DNA of 6,837 nt from Candidatus Hydrogenedentota bacterium (GCA_029554925.1 JAKPUV010000683.1:1-6837), one strand, 5' to 3'. Positions 1-6,739 are shown, counted from the stretch's first letter. Notes: a model not told the origin generated them from the letters alone. A program made the numbers and translations.

Positions 1-792
1 ATCGTCGAGACGGCCCAGGGCACGCTGGTGCTGACGTGGTTCACCTCGCTGGCCTTCGAGCGCGATGAGAAGTACGCGCGCCACGCCGAGAAAGTCACGC
101 CGGAACTCCGCCGCGACGGGCTGGGCTACTGGACCCGGCGCTCCGCCGACGGCGGCGCCACGTGGGAGGACCCGGTCCGCATGCAGGGCACCTCGCCCCA
201 CGGGCCCATCGTCCTGCGCGACGGCCGCCTCCTCAGCGTGGGCAAGGTGGGCGGCGGCAAGATGGCCCTCGTGGCCGAGAGCTCGGTGGACGACGCGCGG
301 TCGTGGCAGGTGATCGGGACCGTGCCCATCCCGGCGGGGGAGCAGCAGAAGCACTACCACGAGCCGCATGTGGCCGAACTGCCCGACGGCACGCTGGTGG
401 CGATGTTCCGCTACCAGCCGGAGGACAAGGAGGACCACGTCATGCGGCAGTCCGAGAGCCGCGACGGCGGCCGCACCTGGACCGTCACGCATTCCACGGG
501 CATCTGGGGCTACCCCCCGCACCTTCTGCCGCTGAGGGACGGCCCGCTGGTCGTGGTGTACGGGCGGCGCAAGGCCCCCTTCAGCGAGCGGGCCTGCGTC
601 AGCACCGACGGCGGCACGACCTGGGACACGGCGAATGAGCTCACCCTGTGCGACGCGGTGAACACCGACCTGGGCTACCCGGCGTCGGTCCAGCTCGACG
701 ACGGCACGATCCTCACGGTGTACTACCAGGATCCGGGGCCGGACCAGGACACCTGCCTCTGGGCCACCCGCTGGCGGCTGGTGATGGAGTAG
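1..792 (+). CDS. Sialidase-like (BNR/Asp-box) protein, 5'-truncated by the window edge
   Basis: The frame is open from base 1 and ends at TAG 790-792, so 263 residues are visible and the N-terminus lies to the left. An in-frame GTG at 28 is internal and is not taken as the start. Three Asp-boxes (S-x-D-x-G-x-T-W) are visible: SADGGATW (142-165), SRDGGRTW (457-480) and STDGGTTW (601-624). A degenerate fourth lies around SSVDDARSW. They recur at the blade spacing of a six-bladed sialidase beta-propeller. The segments HEPHVAELPDGTLVAMFR and DLGYPASVQLDDGTILTVYY are typical of sialidase-family strands, and the protein ends in ATRWRL as such proteins often do. In PVC-type bacteria this fold is often annotated exo-alpha-sialidase without proof of sialic acid cleavage, so the substrate is unknown. 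The missing N-terminus hides any signal peptide and the usual Arg-containing first blade. The gene converges on the pilin gene, whose stop is 9 bases away. Confidence 0.85.
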   Translation: MVETAQGTLVLTWFTSLAFERDEKYARHAEKVTPELRRDGLGYWTRRSADGGATWEDPVRMQGTSPHGPIVLRDGRLLSVGKVGGGKMALVAESSVDDARSWQVIGTVPIPAGEQQKHYHEPHVAELPDGTLVAMFRYQPEDKEDHVMRQSESRDGGRTWTVTHSTGIWGYPPHLLPLRDGPLVVVYGRRKAPFSERACVSTDGGTTWDTANELTLCDAVNTDLGYPASVQLDDGTILTVYYQDPGPDQDTCLWATRWRLVME

Positions 793-801
793 GCCGGGGC
801 G

Positions 802-1806
802 TCATCCGCCGGCGGAGAGGGCCCCTGTCACCACCGCGACCGCCGAGGTGACGGGCGGGGTGCCTCCGGCGTCGCCGCCGATGTAGCGGACAAACTCCAC
901 GTGCCCGTCCATGTAGAGCACATTGCATCCGCCGGGAAGGTGGTTGAACTTCTGGATGGCCGCGCCCGTGCCGAGCTGGTCCATCATGATGAACACCGTG
1001 CTCTGGGCGGACGCGCTGGCGCCGGGGTTGTTGATGTCCGTGATGAGGAAGCGCTCGATCCCCTCGCGGAGCCGGTAGACCACGTTGCCGCCGCCGTTCC
1101 CGTTGCCCGCGCCCTGGGGCTGGTCGCTGATGTCGCGGTCCTCGTCGGCGATGGACGCCAGCACCGCGCCCTGGTGGTTCATGTAGGCCGCCATGGTCTG
1201 CGTGTTGAAGGCGTCGTTGAGCGCGGCGGCGAGCTGGATGGGCACTTCCACGTCCGGAATCACCTCGTCGCTGAGGATGTCTATGAGCGCCTGGATCATG
1301 GGATAGGTGCTGATGGGAACGAAGTTCCGGTCAATCCGGTCAAAGACCCATCCGAGGTAGCAGTAGCTCGCGTCAATGTCCTTCGGCCGCGTGATGGGGT
1401 TTCCAAACGTCCCGTCGGGGTTCTCCAGCACCGACCCCGGCGGGTCGGAGTCCGACGGGCAGAACGCGATCATGGTGTCCGTCATGTACTCCGGGTAGAC
1501 GGAGGTTGTCTGCGGGCCCAGGGCCAGCGCCTCAATGGGCGAGGGGTACGCGACCCCGTTCCACCGGTAGGAGCGCGACACCTGGAGATGCGGGTACCGC
1601 TGCCCCTTCGACTCGCCCGAGTACATCTTGAAAATGAGCCCCCACTGCTTCAGGTTGTTCTGGCAGGAGGAGCGCCGGGCCGCCTCGCGCGCCCGCGCCA
1701 GCGCGGGAAGCAGAATCGCCGCCAGAATCCCGATGATGGCAATGACCACCAGCAGCTCAATCAGGGTGAACCCCGCCCCGCGACGCCCGAAACCGCACGT
1801 CTTCAT
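802..1806 (-). CDS. Prepilin-type N-terminal cleavage/methylation domain protein (DUF1559-like, H-x-DG C-terminus)
   Basis: This 334-residue pseudopilin-like protein is probably processed by a prepilin peptidase and anchored in the inner membrane, or assembled into a type II secretion/type IV pilus-like fibre. The short basic leader (residues 1-12, with R8 R9) ends in G12. The mature part starts F13-T-L-I-E17, giving the conserved Gly(-1) and Glu(+5). A hydrophobic helix follows at about residues 18-37. The family segment [20 protein letters not shown] comes next. Near the C-terminus is H289[11 protein letters not shown]300-G301, the processing-associated H-x-DG motif with ten rather than nine intervening residues. 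The tail after it is rich in Gly, Ala, Val and Thr. The ATG at 1806 is chosen over an in-frame ATG at 1983. A GGAGG lies 11 bases upstream, the leader then has normal length, and a promoter lies at 1837-1865, inside the longer reading. PVC and Hydrogenedentota genomes carry many such paralogues, and their individual roles are mostly unknown. Confidence 0.93.
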   Translation of the reverse strand: MKTCGFGRRGAGFTLIELLVVIAIIGILAAILLPALARAREAARRSSCQNNLKQWGLIFKMYSGESKGQRYPHLQVSRSYRWNGVAYPSPIEALALGPQTTSVYPEYMTDTMIAFCPSDSDPPGSVLENPDGTFGNPITRPKDIDASYCYLGWVFDRIDRNFVPISTYPMIQALIDILSDEVIPDVEVPIQLAAALNDAFNTQTMAAYMNHQGAVLASIADEDRDISDQPQGAGNGNGGGNVVYRLREGIERFLITDINNPGASASAQSTVFIMMDQLGTGAAIQKFNHLPGGCNVLYMDGHVEFVRYIGGDAGGTPPVTSAVAVVTGALSAGG

Positions 1807-1817
1807 GATCGTCACGC

Positions 1818-1822
1818 CCTCC
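1818..1822 (-). promoter_or_regulatory. Shine-Dalgarno GGAGG that fixes the pilin start
   Basis: GGAGG on the minus strand is separated by 11 bases from the ATG at 1806-1804. It supports the 334-residue prepilin with a 12-residue leader and argues against the 59-residue N-terminal extension. Confidence 0.7.
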
Positions 1823-1836
1823 AAGGTTGTGGTGAC

Positions 1837-1865
1837 AGTATAGAGCGCTTCTCCCGGGGCGTCAA
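1837..1865 (-). promoter_or_regulatory. Sigma-70-type promoter of the prepilin gene
   Basis: On the minus strand a -35 box TTGACG (1865-1860) and a -10 box TATACT (1842-1837) are separated by exactly 17 bases, each matching consensus at five of six positions. Transcription would start near 1830, giving a leader of about 25 bases that contains the GGAGG at 1822-1818. This is the best promoter match in the window, and it sits in the region divergent from the sialidase-fold gene at 1934. Confidence 0.75.
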
Positions 1866-1872
1866 CGGTTTT

Positions 1873-1901
1873 TTCGCCGTCCGCCCCCGGTGGTGTATCC
1901 T
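1873..1901 (+). promoter_or_regulatory. Weak candidate promoter for the sialidase-fold/isomerase-fold operon
   Basis: TATCCT (1896-1901) matches four of six -10 positions. TTCGCC (1873-1878), 17 bases upstream, matches the -35 consensus only loosely. The position between the divergent pilin promoter and the ATG at 1934 is suitable. The similar TATCAT in front of the gene at 4919 gives slight extra support. This is inferred from position and a partial match. Confidence 0.35.
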
Positions 1902-1920
1902 GTGACCCGGCAAACGGCAT

Positions 1921-1924
1921 GGAG
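1921..1924 (+). promoter_or_regulatory. Shine-Dalgarno GGAG favouring the start at 1934
   Basis: GGAG at 1921-1924 is 9 bases before ATG 1934. The in-frame ATG at 1919 has no purine-rich site in front of it, so 1934 is preferred. The two readings differ by five residues and both keep the Tat motif. Confidence 0.5.
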
Positions 1925-1933
1925 AACGCGGCC

Positions 1934-3316
1934 ATGGGCGCAGAAGGAAACCGGTTTGGGCGGAGGACGTTTCTGGGCGGCATGGCCGCGGGGGGCGCCC
2001 TCGCCGGAGGCCCGGCGGCGGCCGCGCCAACGGACCCGCCGCCCGGCGTCGCGGGGCCGCCGCCCGTGCTGGGCGGGCCGGGCGTGGCGGTTTTCGAGTC
2101 CCCGGACCCCGGGGGCGTCTACGCCTACAGTCCGGGCATCGCCCGGCTGGCGAGCGGGCGGCTGGTGGCGACAATGGACGCGGGCGGGCCGGGGCTGGAG
2201 AAGCTGCCGGACCTCCCGCGGGATGACAGGGGAAAACCGTGGCGCGGGCGCATCTACACCAGCGACGACCACGGCGCGACGTGGACCTTCCGGGCGCACA
2301 TGCCGCTGCTGCACGCGCGGCCCTTCGCGGCGGGGGGCGCCGTCTATGTCCTCGGCCACCGGGGCGACCTCGGCATCGTGCGCTCCACGGACAACGGCGA
2401 CACGTGGTCCGCCGCCGCCATGCTGACACAGGGCCAGTCGTGGCACCAGGCCCCCTGTAACGTCCATTACACGCGCGGCCGCGTCTACCTCGTGATGGAG
2501 CGCAAGACGGAGCCGAAATTCAAGGGCTGGGCGGTCAGCGTGCTCGCGCCGGTGGTGATGGCCGCCGACGTGAACGCCGACCTCACGCGGCGCGAGTCGT
2601 GGACCTTCTCCTCCGAGCTGGTCTTCCGCGACGCCGTGGCCCAGGCCGGGCCGCCGCACCTGGTCGGCGTTCCGTTTTTCAGCACGGGGCCGACCGTCCT
2701 GCTCACGGTGCGCAACTTCCGCACCATGGCCCCCCCCGGCTGGCTGGAGACCAACATCGTCCAGTTCACCGACCCGGACCATGTCTGGCATGACCCCGCC
2801 GGCCGCACCTTCCATCTCTGGATGCGCGCGCACACCGGCGGAACCAACCTGGCGGCCGTGGCAAAGGCCGTGGAGGGGGAGGACGGACAGATCACCGTGT
2901 CCCTCGAAAAGGCCCCCTCCGGCGAGCCGATGCTCTATGTGCCGTGCCCCGGCGGGCACCTGAAGTTTCACATCCTCCACGACGAACCGACCGGGCTCTT
3001 CTGGCTGCTGTCCAACCAGTCCACGGACTCCATGACCCGGCCCGAGCGCCTCCCCCCGGACCGGTACAGCCTCCCCAACAACGAGCGGCACCGCCTGGTG
3101 CTGCATTTCTCGCGCAACTGTGTGGACTGGTGCTTCGCCTGCCGTGTGGCCGACACCGGCGCCCCCGGACAGAGCCGGAACTACGCCGCCATGGCCGTGG
3201 ACGGCGACAACCTGGTGGTGCTGTCGCGGTCGGGCGACCACCGGGCCAAGAACGCCCACGACGGCAACCTGATCACCTTCCACACCGTTCCAAACTTCCG
3301 CAGTCTGGCATACTGA
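1934..3316 (+). CDS. Tat-exported sialidase-fold (Asp-box) protein
   Basis: This 460-residue protein is probably exported folded and acts outside the cytoplasm on a glycan. The N-terminus has a Tat signal: G9-R10-R11-T-F-L-G, a Gly/Ala-rich hydrophobic stretch to about residue 27, and an Ala-rich cleavage region near residues 28-31. A Pro/Gly-rich linker follows at about 32-50. Two good Asp-boxes are visible, SDDHGATW (110-117) and STDNGDTW (151-158). A degenerate one, SRNCVDW, lies near 393-399. The segment [20 protein letters not shown] (66-85) is a typical first propeller strand for this family. Conserved-looking blocks [21 protein letters not shown] (from 341) and [16 protein letters not shown] (from 380) place it with planctomycete-type 'exo-alpha-sialidase' proteins. 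The sialidase Arg triad and Tyr-Glu pair cannot be assigned with certainty, so true sialidase activity is not claimed. The next gene follows after 45 bases on the same strand, which suggests co-transcription. Confidence 0.85.
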   Translation: MGAEGNRFGRRTFLGGMAAGGALAGGPAAAAPTDPPPGVAGPPPVLGGPGVAVFESPDPGGVYAYSPGIARLASGRLVATMDAGGPGLEKLPDLPRDDRGKPWRGRIYTSDDHGATWTFRAHMPLLHARPFAAGGAVYVLGHRGDLGIVRSTDNGDTWSAAAMLTQGQSWHQAPCNVHYTRGRVYLVMERKTEPKFKGWAVSVLAPVVMAADVNADLTRRESWTFSSELVFRDAVAQAGPPHLVGVPFFSTGPTVLLTVRNFRTMAPPGWLETNIVQFTDPDHVWHDPAGRTFHLWMRAHTGGTNLAAVAKAVEGEDGQITVSLEKAPSGEPMLYVPCPGGHLKFHILHDEPTGLFWLLSNQSTDSMTRPERLPPDRYSLPNNERHRLVLHFSRNCVDWCFACRVADTGAPGQSRNYAAMAVDGDNLVVLSRSGDHRAKNAHDGNLITFHTVPNFRSLAY

Positions 3317-3361
3317 CCCGGCCGGCCGCCCCGGACCGGCGCAAACGCGAGGAGACACGCC

Positions 3362-4822
3362 ATGACCATGGACTTTTCCCGACGGAGTTTCCTGAAGTCC
3401 ACCGCCGCGTTTTCCGGCATGCCCCTGTGGCCGGGGTTCGCCGCCCTCGCCGCGGACTCGGAGCTGTTCCCCGCGCCGCGGCCGAAGCCGCCCGCCGTGG
3501 TGCGCGGCGCCTTCTTCTACCCGCCCGCGCAGGTGGTGCTCGACGGCAAGTGCGAGGACGGCTGGGCGGCCCACCAGTGGTTCACCTGGCCGGGCAACCA
3601 GTTCAAGCCGGAGGAGCAGCAGGCGCGCCTGATGACCGAGATCCGGCGGATCACCACGGGTCTCGACCTGGACGTGAGGATGGACGCGGACCCGGTGTAC
3701 ACGGACGCGGCCATCGCCGCCCTCGCGGAGGAGATCACCGCCGCGCCGCCCGCCGCCCTGCTGCTGGTCAATTTCTGGAACAGCTTCAGCGCGAAGATAT
3801 TGCCCGTTCTCGACGCGTATGACGGGCCGGTCATCGTGTACCACCCCGTGGGGTCAAGCCACCAGCTCCCGCCGGAGCGCTTCCGCACCAGCCCGCGCCT
3901 CCACTACATCCACTCCATCGAGAACTTCGCCGCCCTGGAGGACGGCCTGCGCGCGGTCCACGCGCGCGCCCGCCTGGCGAACAGCCGCCTCCTCCGCGTG
4001 AGCGGAAAACTGGAGCAGGAGGCGGACGACGCCGAGCCCTTCTTCGGCCTGCCCATCCACGGCGTGCCCGCCGCCCATTTCAACGACCTCTACGACGGGC
4101 TGGAGGTCACCGACGAAATGCGCCGGCTCGCCGACGCGGTCCGCAAGAACGCGGGGGCCGTCACGGACCTCGCGGACAACGCCTTCGAGGACGCCGTGCG
4201 CGCCCACGCGGCGGTGCTGCAGCTCATGGCGCGCCACGACGCGGACGCGGTCACCATCGAGTGCCTCTTCCTCAAGCACCGCAAGCCCTGCCTGAGCTTC
4301 GCGATCAACAACAGCGCGCTCGTGCCCTGCGGCTGTGAGAACGACCTGAACGCCACGGTGTCCCTCATGCTCGGCGCGCAGCTCTTCGGCGTCGGCGGGT
4401 TCCAGCACAACCCGGACTTCGACACAGTGGAGAACCTCTACTACGGCTCCCACTGCACCTGCACCCCGCGCCTCGCCGGGCCGGACAAGCCCGAGGCCCC
4501 CTTCCACCTGCGGCCCTTCTTCCACCAGATGCCCAAGACCCTCGCCCTCGACGTGCAGTGGCCCGCCGGCGCCCCCGTCACCCTGTTCAAGTACCGCACC
4601 GAAACCCCCGAGTTGGACACGTGGGCGGGCGAGGTGGTGAACTCCCCCGCGTGCCCGCCCGCCGGGGGCTGCGCCACCCGCGTGCTGGTGAAGATCCGCA
4701 ATGTCGCGGATGTCTGCGACATCTATTCCGGCCCCCATCCGGTCCTCTACTGCGGCGACTTCGCCCGCCGCGCGAAGACCTTCGCAAAACTCCACGGTCT
4801 CAAGCTCAACACCAACTGCTGA
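3362..4822 (+). CDS. Tat-exported protein resembling the L-fucose/L-arabinose isomerase fold
   Basis: This 486-residue protein starts at ATG 3362, with GAGGAG (3349-3354) seven bases upstream. A second ATG at 3368 is too far from that site. A near-perfect Tat motif S6-R7-R8-S-F-L-K is followed by a hydrophobic stretch to about residue 31 (FAALAA). Residues about 130-165 (AALLLVNFWNSF, then GPVIVYHPVGSSHQLP) look like the Rossmann-type N-terminal part of FucI/AraA-like isomerases. The C-terminal half shows E300, then C-E326-N-D328-LNATVSLMLG, then YYGSHCT (H364). It ends with GPH459PVLYCGDFARRAKTFAKLHGL, which resembles the family's terminal His-x(n)-YGD-(R/Y) segment. E300, E326 or D328, and H459 are candidate Mn-binding residues by analogy with FucI (Glu, Asp, His). 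Known FucI and AraA are cytoplasmic isomerases, so export is unusual. It may be a sugar-binding or isomerase-derived enzyme of the periplasm. The fold call is by motif recognition only. Confidence 0.8.
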   Translation: MTMDFSRRSFLKSTAAFSGMPLWPGFAALAADSELFPAPRPKPPAVVRGAFFYPPAQVVLDGKCEDGWAAHQWFTWPGNQFKPEEQQARLMTEIRRITTGLDLDVRMDADPVYTDAAIAALAEEITAAPPAALLLVNFWNSFSAKILPVLDAYDGPVIVYHPVGSSHQLPPERFRTSPRLHYIHSIENFAALEDGLRAVHARARLANSRLLRVSGKLEQEADDAEPFFGLPIHGVPAAHFNDLYDGLEVTDEMRRLADAVRKNAGAVTDLADNAFEDAVRAHAAVLQLMARHDADAVTIECLFLKHRKPCLSFAINNSALVPCGCENDLNATVSLMLGAQLFGVGGFQHNPDFDTVENLYYGSHCTCTPRLAGPDKPEAPFHLRPFFHQMPKTLALDVQWPAGAPVTLFKYRTETPELDTWAGEVVNSPACPPAGGCATRVLVKIRNVADVCDIYSGPHPVLYCGDFARRAKTFAKLHGLKLNTNC

Positions 4823-4826
4823 GGGA

Positions 4827-4854
4827 CGGAAAACCCGGCGCGGGGACTCTTCCG
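4827..4854 (+). terminator. Possible weak terminator after the isomerase-fold gene
   Basis: CGGAA (4827-4831) can pair with TTCCG (4850-4854), enclosing a second small stem CCC/GGG around GGCGC. A pyrimidine-rich stretch with TTTT follows at about 4859-4872. The outer stem is only five pairs and the T-run is not adjacent, so the call is weak. Confidence 0.25.
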
Positions 4855-4865
4855 CACCTTCCCCC

Positions 4866-4894
4866 TTTTCTTCGGCCCGCGATTCCTCTATCAT
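4866..4894 (+). promoter_or_regulatory. Candidate promoter of the DUF4832-type gene
   Basis: TATCAT (4889-4894) matches five of six -10 positions, and TTTTCT (4866-4871) lies 17 bases upstream as a poor -35 box. Transcription would start near 4901, just before the Shine-Dalgarno GGGAGA (4907-4912) that serves ATG 4919. With the 96-base gap after the preceding gene, this suggests separate or additional transcription. Confidence 0.45.
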
Positions 4895-4918
4895 GGGGGA
4901 AACCCTGGGAGACTCCGC

Positions 4919-6331
4919 ATGCGCCGCCTTCTTGCACCCATCGCCGTTATCCTTGTTTCGATGACTGCCCCGGCCGCGCCGGAGGAGGTGGTGGTGCGCC
5001 CGCCGGACACCGGTGCCGCACTGGTGAACCCCATGATGGGGTGGACCCTGTATTACTACTCGAACATCCCGACGAACTACGGGAGCAAGCTGGCGTCCAC
5101 GGACACGATGGACGACTTCCCCGGCCTGTCGAGCGTCTACTTCCGCCTGCCCTGGGCCTACATCGAGCCGCAGGAGGGCGTGTTCGACTGGTCCATCGTG
5201 GACGGCCCGGCCCAGCGCTGGATTGACAAGGGCCTCCAGATCGCCCTGTGCTTCTCCTCAGCCGAGTCCTGGCTGCGCTACGCCACCCCGGAATGGGTGA
5301 AGGACGCGGGGGCCAAGGGATACTTCTGCACCGGCGGGAAGGGCGTGGACCCGGAGGGGAACCTCTGGGAGCCGGACTACAACGACCCGGTCTTTCTGGA
5401 GAAGGCGGAGCGTTTCGTCGCCGCCGCCGCCGCCCGCTATGACGGCAACCCGAACGTCGCCTTCGTGGACGTGGGCAGCTTCGGGGTCTGGGGCGAGGGG
5501 CACACCTTCCACACATCGCAGATCACCTATCCGGCGGAGGTGGTGAAGAAGCACATGGACATGTACGCCCGGCACTTCACCAGGACCCTGCTCGCCGCCA
5601 ACGACGACTACAGTTTCCAGGGCGACGAGACCATCGCGCACGCGCGGGAGAAGGGCATGACCCTGCGCGACAACAGCATCCTCGTGCAACCGCCGCCGCG
5701 CTCGTACTACCACGCGGACATGGCGGCGGACTTCTGGCCGCGCCTGCCGGTCATCCTCGAGCACGAGCACTGGAGGGCCAGCCAGGAAAGGGGTGCCTGG
5801 CTGCCCGAAGTCTTCCTGCGCGCCATCGAGGAGTACCACGCCAGCTACATGAGCATCCACTGGTTCCCCCGCGAGTTTCTCGAGGGCGAGCGGAAGCTGA
5901 TTGACCAGACCAACCTGCGGCTGGGCTACCGCCTCCAGCTCCGCGAGGCCCGCTGGCCGCAAAGCGTCCCCCTGGACGAGCGCGTCGCCTTCGCGTCCAC
6001 CTGGGCCAACGCGGGCGTCGCCCCGTGCTACCCCGGCGGCTTCCCCGCCTACACCCTCAAGGACGCCCAGGGCGGCATCGCCGCCGTCTTCGTGGACGAA
6101 TCCTTCGATATGCGGACCCTGGAAGTCGCCGCGCCCGGCGCCGCCCCCGAACGCGCCGCATCCTCCAGCCACGGCTTCGCCCTCAACCTGCCCGCCGGGG
6201 AGTATGACGTCTTCGTGTCCGTCGGCCGCCGCGACGGCACCCCGGTCATCGCCCTGCCCCTCGCGGATGCGGACGGCCACCGCCGCTACAAACTCGGAAA
6301 GATCTCCGTGAACCCGAAGGCGCAGCCGTGA
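4919..6331 (+). CDS. Secreted glycoside-hydrolase-like barrel protein with DUF4832-type C-terminal domain
   Basis: This 470-residue protein starts at ATG 4919, with GGAG (4908-4911) seven bases upstream. The Sec signal peptide is RRLLAPIAVILVSMT, with an A-P-A cleavage site near residues 17-19. Residues about 33-330 read like a clan-A-type TIM barrel: NPMMGW (37-42), FRLPWAYIEPQEGVFDW (75-91, the usual strand after which such enzymes describe a 'W..iEP.eG.fdW' block), DVGSFGVWGEGHT (184-196) and VILEHEHW (278-285). E193 in the G-x-W-G-E motif and E281 or E283 are candidate catalytic acids by position. About 331-460 matches the DUF4832 pattern: LGYRLQLREA, then STWANAGVAPCYPGGFPAYTL, then a beta-sandwich-like end with PAGEYDVFVSVG. 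It is probably an exported enzyme or binding protein for a polysaccharide. DUF4832 proteins are largely uncharacterised and the substrate is unknown. The downstream side has no gene before the intron. Confidence 0.85.
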   Translation: MRRLLAPIAVILVSMTAPAAPEEVVVRPPDTGAALVNPMMGWTLYYYSNIPTNYGSKLASTDTMDDFPGLSSVYFRLPWAYIEPQEGVFDWSIVDGPAQRWIDKGLQIALCFSSAESWLRYATPEWVKDAGAKGYFCTGGKGVDPEGNLWEPDYNDPVFLEKAERFVAAAAARYDGNPNVAFVDVGSFGVWGEGHTFHTSQITYPAEVVKKHMDMYARHFTRTLLAANDDYSFQGDETIAHAREKGMTLRDNSILVQPPPRSYYHADMAADFWPRLPVILEHEHWRASQERGAWLPEVFLRAIEEYHASYMSIHWFPREFLEGERKLIDQTNLRLGYRLQLREARWPQSVPLDERVAFASTWANAGVAPCYPGGFPAYTLKDAQGGIAAVFVDESFDMRTLEVAAPGAAPERAASSSHGFALNLPAGEYDVFVSVGRRDGTPVIALPLADADGHRRYKLGKISVNPKAQP

Positions 6332-6336
6332 GGGGG

Positions 6337-6403
6337 CGTCCTCTCCCCTGGCCGCCGGATAGGTGGCGGTGGGAACCCAAGCCAAGGCGGGAAGGGACGT
6401 TTT
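6337..6403 (+). terminator. Composite terminator-like inverted repeat after the DUF4832-type gene
   Basis: CGTCC (6337-6341) pairs with GGACG (6395-6399). The stem continues inwards, after one G-U pair and one mismatch, as TCCC (6344-6347) with GGGA (6389-6392). The base of the 3' arm runs directly into TTTT (6400-6403). Inside the long loop is a second hairpin, GCCGCC (6351-6356) with GGTGGC (6362-6367) around GGATA. The position five bases past the stop codon fits transcription termination, but the long branched loop is not classical. Confidence 0.35.
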
Positions 6404-6560
6404 GGTGCGAGTACCCCGGGGGGGGGCGGGGGCATGCCGGGAACGAGATCGTTTCGGTCGCCCCGCTCCTGCTAATGAAGTAGACGTCGTCTTCCGCAAC
6501 ACAGGCTGCCGATTGCCGCCCGATCCCGAATCCCAAACGCGGAAATGGCCGGAAACGAGC
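6404..6560. other. Non-coding, structured G+C-rich intergenic stretch
   Basis: No credible gene is seen here. The stretch holds a run of nine G (6418-6426) followed by C and five more G. It also holds the palindrome GGCATGCC (6431-6438) and a nested inverted repeat: GCGGGG (6426-6431) pairs with CCCCGC (6461-6466) around an inner AACG/CGTT stem (6442-6453). Further right is the perfect short palindrome AGACG-T-CGTCT (6482-6492). Short open frames crossing it continue into the stem-loop repeats and lack a plausible start site or protein motif. It may be part of a larger dispersed repeat, but this cannot be decided from one copy. Confidence 0.4.
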
Positions 6561-6567
6561 GCCTTGG

Positions 6568-6667
6568 GCATCCCGTAGGGATGCAAGACATTAGCCGGTG
6601 GTTGAGCGCAGCGATACCACCGGACAGCAGGCCCACGTCCCCTTTTGAAGAACCCCGGCAGGGGTTC
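6568..6667. repeat. Cluster of three perfect stem-loops (REP-like intergenic element)
   Basis: Three perfect inverted repeats lie in 100 bases. The first is GCATCCC-GTA-GGGATGC (6568-6584, 7 pairs). The second is CCGGTGGT (6595-6602) with ACCACCGG (6616-6623), 8 pairs around a 13-base loop. The third is GAACCCC-GGCA-GGGGTTC (6650-6667, 7 pairs). Stem-loops with this style of sequence (a 'CATCCC...GGGATG' stem beside a 'GGTGGTTGAGCGCAGCGATACCACC' stem) are, from memory, common as dispersed intergenic elements in planctomycete-like genomes. Only one copy is visible here, so dispersal is inferred. The cluster forms the 3' exon side of the group II intron that follows. Confidence 0.7.
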
Positions 6668-6697
6668 AGGACACGTTGGCTCTCGTTGGCCCCGGAG

Positions 6698-6739
6698 ATA
6701 GGGGTAGGGAGGGTCGGATGTCCGGCCCCCCCTCCCTCC
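6698..6739 (-). ncRNA. Group II intron domain VI with branch-point A and 3' end
   Basis: Directly after domain V, the minus strand reads GGAGGGA, seven G, CCGG, then an ACAT loop, then CCGACCCTCCCT-A-CCCC-TAT. The G-rich arm pairs with CCCTCCC, and CGG pairs with CCG below the loop. The unpaired A at 6705 lies eight bases from the 3' end, the usual site of the branching adenosine. The intron ends in AT, fitting the AY rule. Confidence 0.8.

Noticed and set aside
901..1905. Plus-strand open frame of 334 codons opposite the prepilin gene
   Set aside because: It is a shadow of a G+C-rich gene. The composition is Arg/Val/Gly-rich without motifs, whereas the opposite strand has a clear pilin motif, a ribosome site and a promoter.
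1807..1983. Longer N-terminus for the prepilin gene from ATG 1983
   Set aside because: It would add 59 residues before the leader, run through the -35/-10 boxes and overlap the divergent gene. The prepilin leader must be near the N-terminus.
1862..3844. Minus-strand open frame of 660 codons across the sialidase-fold and isomerase-fold genes
   Set aside because: It is long because stop codons are rare in this G+C-rich antisense frame. The product is repetitive in His, Gly, Val and Arg with no domain, and it would overlap two well-supported genes and the divergent promoter region.
3854..4894. Minus-strand open frame of 346 codons opposite the isomerase-fold gene
   Set aside because: It is an antisense shadow with a Glu/Val/Gly-rich product and no recognisable motif. 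It would overlap the candidate promoter of the next gene.
6363..6578. Plus-strand open frame of 71 codons after the last gene
   Set aside because: It has no ribosome site or motif, and it ends inside the first stem-loop of the repeat cluster.
5258..6586. Minus-strand open frame of 442 codons opposite the DUF4832-type gene
   Set aside because: It is an antisense shadow that begins inside a stem-loop repeat. It has no domain, and the plus strand has a signal peptide and family motifs.
6568..6667. CRISPR array
   Set aside because: The three stem-loops differ in sequence and spacing, so there is no constant repeat with variable spacers.
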